Shown here piece by piece: positions 6,631 to 13,972 of a stretch of 13,972 nt of DNA; within the stretch, counting starts at the first letter, position 1, and every line of letters begins with the position of its first letter. Source of the stretch: Saprospiraceae bacterium (GTDB taxonomy: Bacteria > Bacteroidota > Bacteroidia > Chitinophagales > Saprospiraceae); contig JACMMM010000613.1 of the NCBI GenBank assembly GCA_014379065.1, positions 1-13,972 on the forward strand. Reading direction: 5' to 3'. The position numbers and the translations under genes are program-made. The notes beneath the pieces are model-generated. The model searched no databases. It was not told the DNA's origin and worked only from the letters and a program-made list of their open reading frames with translations.

Positions 6631-7044
6631 TTAACGTTTGGCCATGGAATCGGGCACCTCCTTGGGAATTAACAGTTTGCCGGACAAAAAGAGCGCGCCA
6701 GCATTCCAAAATGGTTTGTCATAAGGGCTCAAGCCCAGGATGTTGAGCTCGCCGCTCGGCAAAATGGTAAGTTCGGCGTGTGTTTCAATCACAAGGCTGT
6801 AAACCTCCTGATCGGGAGCGGAGAGCACGGGGTAATTTTTTTTCCCGTTCAGAAGCATCGGAATGACGGCGTGGCAATTGGCATCAGGCACCTTGTTAAG
6901 GCTCCAGTTTCGGGCGCAGGCCCAATTGGTTTCCTGGCCTGGGAAGCCACCTATCCACGTGGCGGTTTTTTGTGCAGAGAGCACATTGGCTTGGGTCAGC
7001 ACGAGCCAGCCGAAGCATAAGATGAAAATTTGAGTGTTTCTCAT
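6631..7044 (-). CDS. Small secreted protein with beta-solenoid-like 'W..NW..VP' motif
   Basis: 137 residues from the ATG at 7044, chosen because it opens a clear signal peptide (MRNTQIFILCFGWLVLTQANVLSAQ). The mature part follows a pattern common in Bacteroidota surface proteins: TWIGG, then NWACARNWSLNKVPDANCHAVIP, interrupted here as W-(11)-NW-...-VP-...-VIP, then YPVLS, VYSLVIETHAELTILPSG and LNIL, as in the start of a right-handed beta-helix repeat. It is far shorter than usual members and has no T9SS tail. Two of its cysteines (in NWAC and ANC) could form a disulfide. It lies 83 bases after the response-regulator gene and 31 before the T9SS-tail gene. No counterpart is visible next to the second module, whose upstream part is outside the window. 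Function unknown. Confidence 0.75.
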   Translation of the reverse strand: MRNTQIFILCFGWLVLTQANVLSAQKTATWIGGFPGQETNWACARNWSLNKVPDANCHAVIPMLLNGKKNYPVLSAPDQEVYSLVIETHAELTILPSGELNILGLSPYDKPFWNAGALFLSGKLLIPKEVPDSMAKR

Positions 7045-7068
7045 TTTGGTAAGGATTGTTGATTTTAA

Positions 7069-7091
7069 GATGCCACAAAGGTTGGGGCATC
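7069..7091 (-). other. Intercistronic hairpin between regulator and surface genes
   Basis: GATGCC (7069-7074) pairs with GGCATC (7086-7091), extended by CAA/TTG inside after one mismatch. On the minus strand AACCTTTG (7083-7076) within the loop is one base off the TAnnTTTG promoter consensus. The site could be a weak attenuator or a promoter separating the two-component genes from the three surface genes. Confidence 0.3.
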
Positions 7092-7127
7092 CAGCATGGC
7101 CGTACAATCCCGAAATGTCGGTAGGCT

Positions 7128-7757
7128 CTATACAATCCTGTCGCGGAGGGCTTTCGATACAGCCTCTGTTTGAGAATGCACCTGCAACTTGTCGTACACG
7201 TTTTTGATGTGCGTTTTCACCGTTTCAAGCGATATGCCGAGCTCCGTGGCAATCATTTTGTAACTGTTGCCATTGACCAGGGAGGCCAATATCTCCCGTT
7301 CACGGATCGTGAGCGGGTATTCTTTATCTGGCTTTTTTCCGGCTAAAAGTTTCAAAACCGTGCTGGCGATCCCCGCGCTCATAGGCGCACCTCCGGCCAG
7401 TGCTTCTTCGATGGCTTCAAAAATTCGCTTGGAAACTGTTTTTTTCAGGAGGTAACCGTTGGCCCCTGCATATACCGCGTCGAACACATTTTTGTTGTCG
7501 TCAAACACGGTCAATACGATGATTTTCAGGGCGTTGTCAATTTTTCGGATTCGACGGATGCCTTCCAAGCCGTCTACTTCAGGCATTTCGATGTCCATCA
7601 AAACCACGTCGGGGCGGAGCTCATAGAGGTGTTTTTCTACCTCGGCACAATTGCCAAAGGCGCCCACCACCTCATGCTCGGGGGAGTATGCCAGCAACCC
7701 GATCAACCCTGAGCGCATGGTTTCGTTGTCTTCGTAGATTAGGACTCGGATCGGCAT
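7128..7757 (-). CDS. NarL/LuxR-family response regulator
   Basis: 209-residue cytoplasmic transcription factor. Residues about 3-120 are a receiver domain with the acidic pair E9-D10, phospho-acceptor D55 (in VVLMDIEMPEVDG), T83 and K105 all present, so it should be phosphorylatable. Residues about 146-206 are a LuxR-type helix-turn-helix (LTIREREILASLVNGNSYKMIA and the recognition part ISLETVKTHIKNVYDKL, broken by TELG). It begins 58 bases after the kinase gene stop and is the obvious partner of that HisKA_3 kinase. The genes directly downstream encode exported surface proteins, the likely though unproven targets. Full length for the family, nothing missing. Confidence 0.95.
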   Translation of the reverse strand: MPIRVLIYEDNETMRSGLIGLLAYSPEHEVVGAFGNCAEVEKHLYELRPDVVLMDIEMPEVDGLEGIRRIRKIDNALKIIVLTVFDDNKNVFDAVYAGANGYLLKKTVSKRIFEAIEEALAGGAPMSAGIASTVLKLLAGKKPDKEYPLTIREREILASLVNGNSYKMIATELGISLETVKTHIKNVYDKLQVHSQTEAVSKALRDRIV

Positions 7758-7804
7758 TTACTTTTTATTTGAACTGCAAACATCCGCCTTTTTTCCAGCC
7801 CGCG

Positions 7805-7826
7805 CCATCCCGAATTTAGGGGATGG
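7805..7826 (-). other. Hairpin overlapping the kinase stop codon
   Basis: CCATCCC (7805-7811) pairs with GGGATGG (7820-7826) over an 8-base loop that contains the kinase stop codon (7816-7818). No T-run follows directly, so read-through into the response regulator is expected; it may tune the kinase to regulator ratio. Confidence 0.35.
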
Positions 7827-10800
7827 GTAGGGTACAGCGCATGGTGGTACCGACGCCAATTTTCGAGATAATCTCCATTTGACCACCCAGTTTGGCTGCC
7901 CGGGCACGCAGGTTTGCCAACCCATTGCCTGCCCGTACCGTTGTTTCGTCAAACCCCTTTCCATCGTCAGCAACCACCATTACCAATTGTTTTTGGGTCA
8001 AGACAATTGCGATTTTAGCGGTTTGGCACTCCGAATATTTGGAAAGGTTGTTGATAGCCTCTTTGAAAATGAGGTATAAATCTTTGCGCAGCCCGAGCGG
8101 CAGTTTTTGGGCCAACAATTTTTTATCTATTGAAAACTTGTATCGGATGTCGCGGGATTCAAGCATCTCGGCGGCATATTCTTTCATGCGAACGATCAGA
8201 TCTTGCACGCTGTCATTTTTAGGATTGATACTCCACACAATATCGCTCATAGCATCGGACATCGCGGTTGTTTTTTGAGATATCTGCGCCAGCAATGCAG
8301 CAGCAGCCTCGGGTTGCGCTTTCAACTTTTGGAGCGCAAGGGTGCTGAATACGTTCACGCCGCTCAGGGTACTGCCCACATCATCGTGCAAATCTTGGGC
8401 GATGCTGTTCCGAATGGCAATTTCTGCTCGCAAGCGGTTGATTTTCAGTTTGTAAAAGTAAAAAATCAAACCTCCTAAAGCGAAGGCACAAGCGGCCAGA
8501 AACCACCAGGCGCGCCAAAAAGGGCCAGATATTTTGAAGGAAATGGCCTGCTCGCAATCTCGCCAAATGCCATCTTTGCCTGCCGCCCGCACACGAAAAC
8601 GGTAGTTCCCAGGTTGCAAGCCGGCAAAGGTGATAAAACGCTTTTCGCCCACGGCTTGCCATTGGCGGTTCAGCCCCTCCAGATAATATGCGTAAGTCGT
8701 TGATCCGGTTTCTGCATAATTAAGGGCAACAAATTCAAAGCTTATATAATTCTGATGGTAGAGGAAGCGCAAATCTTTGTTCCAATCCGTTGGTGTAAGC
8801 GGGTTTACACCTTCTTTCATGACCGTGATATAAACCGGGAATTCATGGGTGGTGGTAATAGCATTTGCTGGATTGAAGATCTGTAAATATCCTAAATCTC
8901 CCATATAAAAACGCCCCGTTCGATCCCGACACATTTCACCCAATAAGTTTGGATTTCTCAGTCCTTCACCCGTTCCAAAGTTTATAAAAGTTTCGTTTTC
9001 AGGGTTGAAAAGAATTAGCCCGCCTCTTGACCGGATCCATAACTGGCCATTATTATCCTCCAATATTTGGTAGAGGCAGGAACTTGGCAAGCCATCCTTA
9101 TCCGTATATTGCCGGAATGACCCGAGTCCCGAATCGGTTCGAATTAATCCATCCATACTGGTTCCGATCCAAATACGACCCTTGCTGTCCGTAAAAATCG
9201 CAGTTAACACGGCTGGTGTGTATTGATTTGGGAGATTCATCTCAATTTTTCGAAATGACCCGTCCGCAGGATCAAACCGGACCAGGCCGGCGTCCCGGAT
9301 CCCTGCCAAAAAACTGCCGTCAGGCAGCGCTTCCAGGCAGTTAACCGAAGTAGGCTTTATACGATGGCGAACACTGTCGGGCATAAACCGGGTCGTAATA
9401 CCTGTTATTTTGTCAAAACGATATATGCCGCCATCTGTGCCCGCAATCCAGAATTCATTTTTTCCAATAGGAATAATCTCCCAGGCACGGGGAGAAAATG
9501 GCGTGAGTGGTAATTTCTCCACTGTAAAGTGTAGAGCGCTCTTTTTTCTTGATGGAGGGGTTCTGATCCCTGTCCTTACATTCTTGACCCTGAAAAAAAT
9601 GCCATCTGAAAATACCCATATCGTACCTTTCTCATCTTCCAAAATGGGATAGCAACCCCGCCGTGTACTACCTGTTATCCGTTCGGTCAAATTTTCCATT
9701 TGTCCGTTATGGCGATCAATACGATAGATACCGCTAAAATTTCCAGCCCAGATTTCAGCATCATGATCAACATGCAGCGCCCAGAATTCTGAATTGACGA
9801 CATTGTTCCAGGGGCTTTTCAACTTGCAGGTTTCAAAAAATAACGCTTGAGTGGTTAATTTGGCGATCCCGCGGGTCGTGCTCACCCAGGTTATGCCCTG
9901 TCGGTCATGATATACATCACTTGTATAGTAGCCCGGTATCGAGAACTCGTCGTCGGGAGAGTGTTTGTGGATTGAAATAAATCCGGTTTCCGGATTCAGG
10001 ATGGCCAGGCCGCCTGCACCGGTTGCCACCCAAACCTTCCCGTCTGCTGCAATAGCCACGCCAAGCGTGATATTGCCATTCAATGAAAATCCTTCTTTAC
10101 CTGTATCGAAATAGCTTTGAAAGCTTTCCCGGTCGGGATCAAACAGGTGTAAACCGGCATTCCATGTCCCCAGCCAAAGTCGCCCTTTGTCATCCTGTGC
10201 ATTTATGGTTACAATCTGCGTAGGTGCAGGGAGATGTGGGCTTGTAGGTATTAAATAATGCCTGCTTTGTCCTGTTCGAGGGTCGTAACGAAAAAAACCA
10301 TTAAAAGTCGAGATCCACAACAGGCCATTTTTGCCGCCGGCAATGGCCGTGGCATGGAGCAAACCTGGCACGTTTATTTTTTGGGTTTTACCAGTTGTTC
10401 GATCGTGTTGGTAAAAATGGGTAGTTGTGCCTAGCCATAGTTGGCCGGACAGGTCTTCATATACACATGTGCCCGCTTGATGATCCAAAAGCTCAAAGTG
10501 TGTAAACTGTTCTCTTAAAGGGTCGAAAACCGAAAAACCACGGTACGTGCAGGCCCATATTTTCCCGTCCCTGGTTTCATACAGGTTTGAGATAATATCT
10601 GTATTGAGCGAAGTAGAATCGCCGGATACTTTTTTGAATACTTTAAATGTGTACCCATCGTAACGATTAAGCCCTTCCTCTGTGCAAAACCAGAGGAAGC
10701 CCTGCCTGTCCTGTAAAATCCGGCCGGCTGCCAGATTGCTTAACCCCGCAGAAATCCTTTCGAATTTCAAATCGGCTAATGCCTGTGACCCAGCCAATAC

Positions 10801-10848
10801 TGGAAAAACGGGAATTAATAAGACAGCTAAGAAAATGCGCATTGGCAT
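7816..10848 (-). CDS. Sensor histidine kinase with double beta-propeller periplasmic sensor
   Basis: 1010-residue membrane kinase. A signal-like N-terminus (MRIFLAVLLIPVFPVLAGSQA) precedes about 14 Reg_prop motifs (for example DRQGFLWFCTEEGLNRYDG, KGRLWLGTWNAGLHLFDP, KGRIWIGTSMDGLIRTD), enough for two seven-bladed propellers (to about residue 690). A Y_Y_Y domain (about 706-774: YYLEGLNRQW, LQPGNYRFRVRA) leads to one membrane span (about 778-800). The cytoplasmic part is a HisKA_3 dimerisation domain with phospho-acceptor H821 in LHDDVG, then an HATPase_c domain with N box KEAINN (929-934), DDGKGFD (961-967) and GNGLANLRAR (974-983). Unlike Bacteroides polysaccharide-utilisation hybrids it has no fused receiver; the separate regulator follows 58 bases downstream. 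ATG 10848 or 10842 are both possible. The ligand is unknown; no SusC/SusD or glycan enzymes are in the window. Confidence 0.93.
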   Translation of the reverse strand: MPMRIFLAVLLIPVFPVLAGSQALADLKFERISAGLSNLAAGRILQDRQGFLWFCTEEGLNRYDGYTFKVFKKVSGDSTSLNTDIISNLYETRDGKIWACTYRGFSVFDPLREQFTHFELLDHQAGTCVYEDLSGQLWLGTTTHFYQHDRTTGKTQKINVPGLLHATAIAGGKNGLLWISTFNGFFRYDPRTGQSRHYLIPTSPHLPAPTQIVTINAQDDKGRLWLGTWNAGLHLFDPDRESFQSYFDTGKEGFSLNGNITLGVAIAADGKVWVATGAGGLAILNPETGFISIHKHSPDDEFSIPGYYTSDVYHDRQGITWVSTTRGIAKLTTQALFFETCKLKSPWNNVVNSEFWALHVDHDAEIWAGNFSGIYRIDRHNGQMENLTERITGSTRRGCYPILEDEKGTIWVFSDGIFFRVKNVRTGIRTPPSRKKSALHFTVEKLPLTPFSPRAWEIIPIGKNEFWIAGTDGGIYRFDKITGITTRFMPDSVRHRIKPTSVNCLEALPDGSFLAGIRDAGLVRFDPADGSFRKIEMNLPNQYTPAVLTAIFTDSKGRIWIGTSMDGLIRTDSGLGSFRQYTDKDGLPSSCLYQILEDNNGQLWIRSRGGLILFNPENETFINFGTGEGLRNPNLLGEMCRDRTGRFYMGDLGYLQIFNPANAITTTHEFPVYITVMKEGVNPLTPTDWNKDLRFLYHQNYISFEFVALNYAETGSTTYAYYLEGLNRQWQAVGEKRFITFAGLQPGNYRFRVRAAGKDGIWRDCEQAISFKISGPFWRAWWFLAACAFALGGLIFYFYKLKINRLRAEIAIRNSIAQDLHDDVGSTLSGVNVFSTLALQKLKAQPEAAAALLAQISQKTTAMSDAMSDIVWSINPKNDSVQDLIVRMKEYAAEMLESRDIRYKFSIDKKLLAQKLPLGLRKDLYLIFKEAINNLSKYSECQTAKIAIVLTQKQLVMVVADDGKGFDETTVRAGNGLANLRARAAKLGGQMEIISKIGVGTTMRCTLPIP

Positions 10849-10903
10849 TATGCCATTATTGGCTTGTAAATATTGTGCGTTTAGTTCAGCCTATGTGCTT
10901 AAA

Positions 10904-10978
10904 TCAAATAATTCTGACAAATAAGTTTTGTCTTACTTTACCGCTAATACCGTTTGGCGTTGGTTGATGCGGACTTTG
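10904..10978 (-). pseudogene. Relic of the 3' end of an mntR-like gene
   Basis: The first 27 bases (10904-10930) match the 3' end of mntR (2282-2308) with one difference, including the stop codon, and similarity continues with more substitutions to the shared GATGCGGACTTTG. Translated on the minus strand it gives KVRINQRQTVLAVK, then a one-base deletion that creates an in-frame TAA, then QNLFVRII and the stop. In mntR the same stretch reads KVRIGERETVLSEKVGQNLFVRII. Nothing homologous remains upstream: a terminator and the collagen-like gene follow at once. It is a decayed paralogue or duplicated tail, lying in the leader of the kinase gene. Confidence 0.8.
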
Positions 10979-10990
10979 AAGATAGATTAT

Positions 10991-11024
10991 GGGCCACCCC
11001 AAACCCGGGGTGGCCCATTTTTTT
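10991..11024 (+). terminator. Strong hairpin with plus-strand T-tract
   Basis: GGGCCACCCC (10991-11000) pairs perfectly with GGGGTGGCCC (11007-11016) over a 6-base loop, followed by A and seven T (11018-11024) on the plus strand. On the minus strand the hairpin lies about 50 bases after the collagen-like gene stop but is followed by ATAATCTATC and not a T-run, so it would end that gene less efficiently. No plus-strand gene leads into it; its polarity is unexplained. Confidence 0.75.
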
Positions 11025-11066
11025 AGAACAGATTATCCTATTAGGTTGCAACCGTGTCTTCCTCTC

Positions 11067-13484
11067 CTAATGCTTCGAGCAGTTATGCATTGTGGCGGGT
11101 TTGGCATCGCTTTCCTCCTTCGCCGGCAAAGGCCGGTAGCCGATGCCGTCTTCTTTGCGCGCATCAAAAAGCTCCGGGTGCAGGAACTTGCCCTTTTCGT
11201 AGTCCTTTTTCTCTACTTCTGGCACGATGCGGTGTGCATTTGCGTAGGCATCCTGACGAACGCCGGTCACTTGCCAGCTCACTTTTACCTTGGGCTTGTC
11301 GGTCTGGACGACAAATGAATTACCCTTGACCTCTTCTTTTACGATGGCTTGTGCGAATTGGCCAATACAGGTAAGTTGGTATTTGAAACCCATGTTTTCG
11401 GCCTCGAAGTACGATGGCAGTTCTATCGTTGCAAAACCGTTGGCATCGGTCGTGATGTTGCCGTTGTAGATATTGAGCATATCAGGGCTTTCCACAAATG
11501 AATGGTAGAGGTACTTATTGGCAGGATCGAGCGGGTGGTCAATTTCAAACGACCCTGCGGGTTTGGAGAGGTTGCCCCCCATCACTCGGACATTGCCATG
11601 AAAATCGCCGGCGAAGCCTGTGGCAGTAGCATTGACAGCGTAAATCGCAGATGAGCCGTCATCCTCCGTTGTAATCGCCTGAATAGCATCACCGTATCCA
11701 AAACTGCCCGCTGGCTTAGTGTTGTTGAATAAAGCGGCATAATCATAATCGCTCTCTACATGAAGCCTTGCCTCATTGTTCGGGAAATCCTTGTCTATCA
11801 ACACTTCGCCCGATTGTTTAATCTGCACAACAGGTTGATGATCGCTGGTTGAAAATACAATATCGCCACCTGACGCCAGCAATTCGATGCCACCTGACAT
11901 AAGGTTGTGAATGTGCATGCGTTCATTAGTGAGGCCAGGCATGTCTACAATCCCGACCTCAGACATGATGGTACCTGAGTTGTCATATACATGCATAAAT
12001 CCGCCACCGATCATGCCAATATTGCTAAAAGGCCCTGACCCTGGCCCGTTGAACAGCTGGATACGATCACTCGTAAACGGGTGCGCTCCAAACCCTACGC
12101 TGCCGTTCTCGCCGATGGTCATGCGGGTCGTTGGGCTGAGCTCCCCAAATGCAGTAGTTCTGAAAAAAAGTTCCGCACCGTTTTGGCTGGCTGAAAAATC
12201 CTGAATGGCATGAGCGCGTATTTCTGCCCCGCTATGAAAGGTATTATCACCAGTATATCCCGAAAAGGAAATAACACCTAATCCATCTCCGTTTAGAACA
12301 GCCAGTGGCGCTGCATTTGTACCCCTGCTCCTGAATAATCTGGTTAAAGGCGGAGAAGAGCCAGCATGCCAAATATCAAAATCCCCCTCGCTATCGTTGT
12401 CGTGATAGATAGAAAGCAAACTGAGTGGCGACGTCGTTCCTATACCTACTTTTCCCGTATTCGTGTTAGTGATATTATTCCCCGTTGCAGACCACAAACT
12501 TGCCGGAATCACCCCAGGTACAATATCTTCGGCTCTAATGGATTCATTGGTTATCTCGTTGGTTCCCACCGTGTTGGGCGCTATTTGGAGGTTGGAGAAT
12601 ACGCCAGTCACATCGCCAGTCGCTACCGAAGCGGTGGTCAGGTCGTCGCCCGCATTCGTGTCGCCAGTATTTGTAATGACGGTGCCGACAACGCTGATGC
12701 CTGTGCCGCCTGTGTAGGTCGGGCCGGGAGGCCCAGCCGGGCCGGTGGCCCCTGTTGCTCCTGTTGCTCCTGTTGCTCCTGTTGCTCCAGTAAGACCCGT
12801 CGGGCCTTGTGACCCTGTTGCACCCGTTGCACCTGTCAAACCGATGGGGCCTTGTAAACCCATTGCGCCTGTCAGACCGGTTGGACCTTGTGCACCCGTT
12901 GCGCCTGTCAAGCCAATGGGACCTTGTAGGCCCGTTGCGCCCGTCAAACCAATGGGACCTTGTATGCCTGTCGCACCCGTCAAACCAATGGGGCCTGGTG
13001 GGCCTGTCGCGCCCGTCAGCCCTGTCGGTCCTTGTGGGCCTGTATCACCCGTCAAACCGATGGGGCCTTGTGGACCTGTTGGTCCCGGCATGAGCGTACG
13101 TTCGGCAACTTTGGCATAAGGCACGGCCTGGAGTTCGGTCTGTGCGAAATCGTAGGTCGTACCGCTAATCGTCACCGACAATTGTACGAAACGGTTTCCG
13201 CTCCCCCAGTCGAGCAAAGAAAAGTTACCAAGGATCGGTGTGCCGCGACCGATGACGAGGTTGAAAAGTCCCACGGCATCGGTGTTGATGTTATGGCTTT
13301 CGCGGTACACTTCCGTACTTCCGTTGAGGATGATCACTTGTGCGGTGCCGCTTTGGTTCCCAAGGGGCGCAAAGGCAGCATTGCGGATCACGGCTTGGTA
13401 GTTGAAGCCAGTAGTCGTTTGGGCAGAAAGGCAAAAAGATGCCAGGGCCAGGGCTAGCCCCAGCAGAAATTTAAAGTTTTTCAT
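11067..13484 (-). CDS. Collagen-like secreted surface protein, copy 2
   Basis: 805-residue paralogue of the gene at 3724-6039. Signal peptide MKNFKFLLGLALALASFCLSA, FNYQAV-type N-terminal domain (about 26-129), 41 uninterrupted Gly-X-Y triplets (134-256) mostly in 12-residue units GPIGLTGATGxQ with a run of five GAT triplets near the end, a tail-fibre-like stretch (GKVGIGTTSP), a middle region that differs from copy 1 by substitutions and indels, and the conserved C-terminal domain (648-805). By direct comparison the last 158 residues differ from copy 1 at only 12 positions, and the N-terminal part at about a dozen. No T9SS tail. It follows the partial T9SS-tail gene by 58 bases. Secreted fibre or adhesin is the best guess; membrane anchoring and partners are unknown. 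Confidence 0.88.
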   Translation of the reverse strand: MKNFKFLLGLALALASFCLSAQTTTGFNYQAVIRNAAFAPLGNQSGTAQVIILNGSTEVYRESHNINTDAVGLFNLVIGRGTPILGNFSLLDWGSGNRFVQLSVTISGTTYDFAQTELQAVPYAKVAERTLMPGPTGPQGPIGLTGDTGPQGPTGLTGATGPPGPIGLTGATGIQGPIGLTGATGLQGPIGLTGATGAQGPTGLTGAMGLQGPIGLTGATGATGSQGPTGLTGATGATGATGATGATGPAGPPGPTYTGGTGISVVGTVITNTGDTNAGDDLTTASVATGDVTGVFSNLQIAPNTVGTNEITNESIRAEDIVPGVIPASLWSATGNNITNTNTGKVGIGTTSPLSLLSIYHDNDSEGDFDIWHAGSSPPLTRLFRSRGTNAAPLAVLNGDGLGVISFSGYTGDNTFHSGAEIRAHAIQDFSASQNGAELFFRTTAFGELSPTTRMTIGENGSVGFGAHPFTSDRIQLFNGPGSGPFSNIGMIGGGFMHVYDNSGTIMSEVGIVDMPGLTNERMHIHNLMSGGIELLASGGDIVFSTSDHQPVVQIKQSGEVLIDKDFPNNEARLHVESDYDYAALFNNTKPAGSFGYGDAIQAITTEDDGSSAIYAVNATATGFAGDFHGNVRVMGGNLSKPAGSFEIDHPLDPANKYLYHSFVESPDMLNIYNGNITTDANGFATIELPSYFEAENMGFKYQLTCIGQFAQAIVKEEVKGNSFVVQTDKPKVKVSWQVTGVRQDAYANAHRIVPEVEKKDYEKGKFLHPELFDARKEDGIGYRPLPAKEESDAKPATMHNCSKH
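12717..13085 (-). repeat. 36-bp in-frame collagen repeats (copy 2) with a 9-bp microrepeat
   Basis: 41 Gly-X-Y triplets. Most follow a four-triplet (36-bp) unit, GPI/GPT-GLT-GAT-GxQ. At 12751-12786 the 9-base unit CCTGTTGCT occurs four times perfectly (GAT codons on the coding strand), a slippage-prone stretch that would lengthen or shorten the fibre in steps of three residues without frameshift. Confidence 0.95.
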
Positions 13485-13542
13485 CAGTAGTTGATTAGAA
13501 AATTTTGAGAGAAATGAATGTTTTTAGTCAGCCTCCTGGTAA

Positions 13543-13972
13543 TCAATCGGCTTTTACAAACTTAATAGCGGCACTTTTTCCCGAAGGATTCGTCAGCCGG
13601 AGCAAATACACCCCAGATGCTAAGGAGCCAACGGGGATGCTTTTTTCAGAAAGATCGTCTAGCCGGAGTTCGCCCAAAACGGGTTGACCGAGCAAATTCC
13701 AAATCGATGCGCTCAGAAAATCGCTCGTGGACGGAGCATTGAATTGGAGAAAAAGCGTGTGTGCCACCGGATTGGGCCATACTTCTATGCCCCATTCAAT
13801 AAGGTCGAGCGCTGTCACGCGCACGGTTTCCAAGGCGCCGTTGTGGAAGCCTTGGCCGTAGGAAAACGTGGGGAGCGACCCACCCGCAATGGCGACTTCA
13901 CCAATTGTAAAAGCGAGTCGGGCGGTGTTGGCAGCGTCGCTCATCGAGGAGCCAGCCGAAGCCAGCACTACC
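13543..13972 (-). CDS. T9SS sorting-tail protein, copy 2 (5' end beyond window)
   Basis: Partial gene: the frame is open through the right edge (V-V-L-A-S-A at 13971 downward corresponds to D-V-L-A-S-A of the copy at 6102-6599), so the apparent GTG at 13968 is not the start and about 28 N-terminal residues with the signal peptide lie outside. It shows the same FTIGEVAI...SYGQGFHNGAL segment and Por_Secre_tail features (VWPNP, SIWNLLGQPVLG, LASGVYLLRL, ending IKFVKAD). It stands 58 bases upstream of collagen-like copy 2, the same order and spacing as the first module. Confidence 0.88.
   Translation of the reverse strand, partial: VVLASAGSSMSDAANTARLAFTIGEVAIAGGSLPTFSYGQGFHNGALETVRVTALDLIEWGIEVWPNPVAHTLFLQFNAPSTSDFLSASIWNLLGQPVLGELRLDDLSEKSIPVGSLASGVYLLRLTNPSGKSAAIKFVKAD

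Noticed and set aside
12751..12786. On/off phase variation by the microrepeat
   Set aside because: The unit is 9 bp, a multiple of three, so slippage cannot shift the frame; only length variation is possible.

Overview
The window looks like chromosomal DNA of a Bacteroidota bacterium, probably from the Saprospiraceae/Haliscomenobacter neighbourhood; the genus is an inference. The evidence is: type IX secretion (T9SS) sorting tails, a one-component-style sensor kinase with a Reg_prop/Y_Y_Y periplasmic region, envelope proteins starting with the 'FNYQAV' domain typical of the phylum, a TAnnTTTG promoter box, and almost no Shine-Dalgarno signals. Every convincing intact gene is on the minus strand, so transcription runs right to left.

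Layout in transcription order. (1) At the right edge, a truncated T9SS-tail gene (13972-13543) and an 805-residue collagen-like surface protein (13484-11067). (2) A junction with a strong hairpin/T-tract terminator and a frameshifted relic of the 3' end of an mntR-like gene (10978-10904). (3) A sensor histidine kinase (10848-7816) and its LuxR-type response regulator (7757-7128). (4) A small secreted protein (7044-6631), a T9SS-tail protein (6599-6102) and a second collagen-like protein (6039-3724). Items 3 and 4 are co-directional with gaps of about 30 to 85 bases and may form one operon. (5) A degenerate stretch (about 3080-3723) with a terminator, a relic of a LytTR-type regulator on the plus strand and an imperfect palindrome. 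(6) A manganese module: mntR (2950-2282) with a recognisable promoter and palindromic operator, followed by an Nramp transporter carrying a C-terminal UspA domain (2206-296). (7) The left edge: a 21-bp-stem palindrome and a plus-strand terminator belonging to something outside or to a small transcript.

The main point is a two-gene module, minimal T9SS-tail protein plus collagen-like protein, present twice and flanking a two-component system. The two collagen-like proteins are nearly identical at both ends but differ in the collagen repeat register (9-residue against 12-residue period) and in the central region. Each copy is followed downstream by an mntR-like sequence, intact on the left and decayed on the right, which suggests an old segmental duplication. 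I infer that the kinase/regulator pair controls production of these surface fibres; nothing in the sequence proves it. The metal module is conventional: MntR would repress mntR-mntH when manganese is sufficient.
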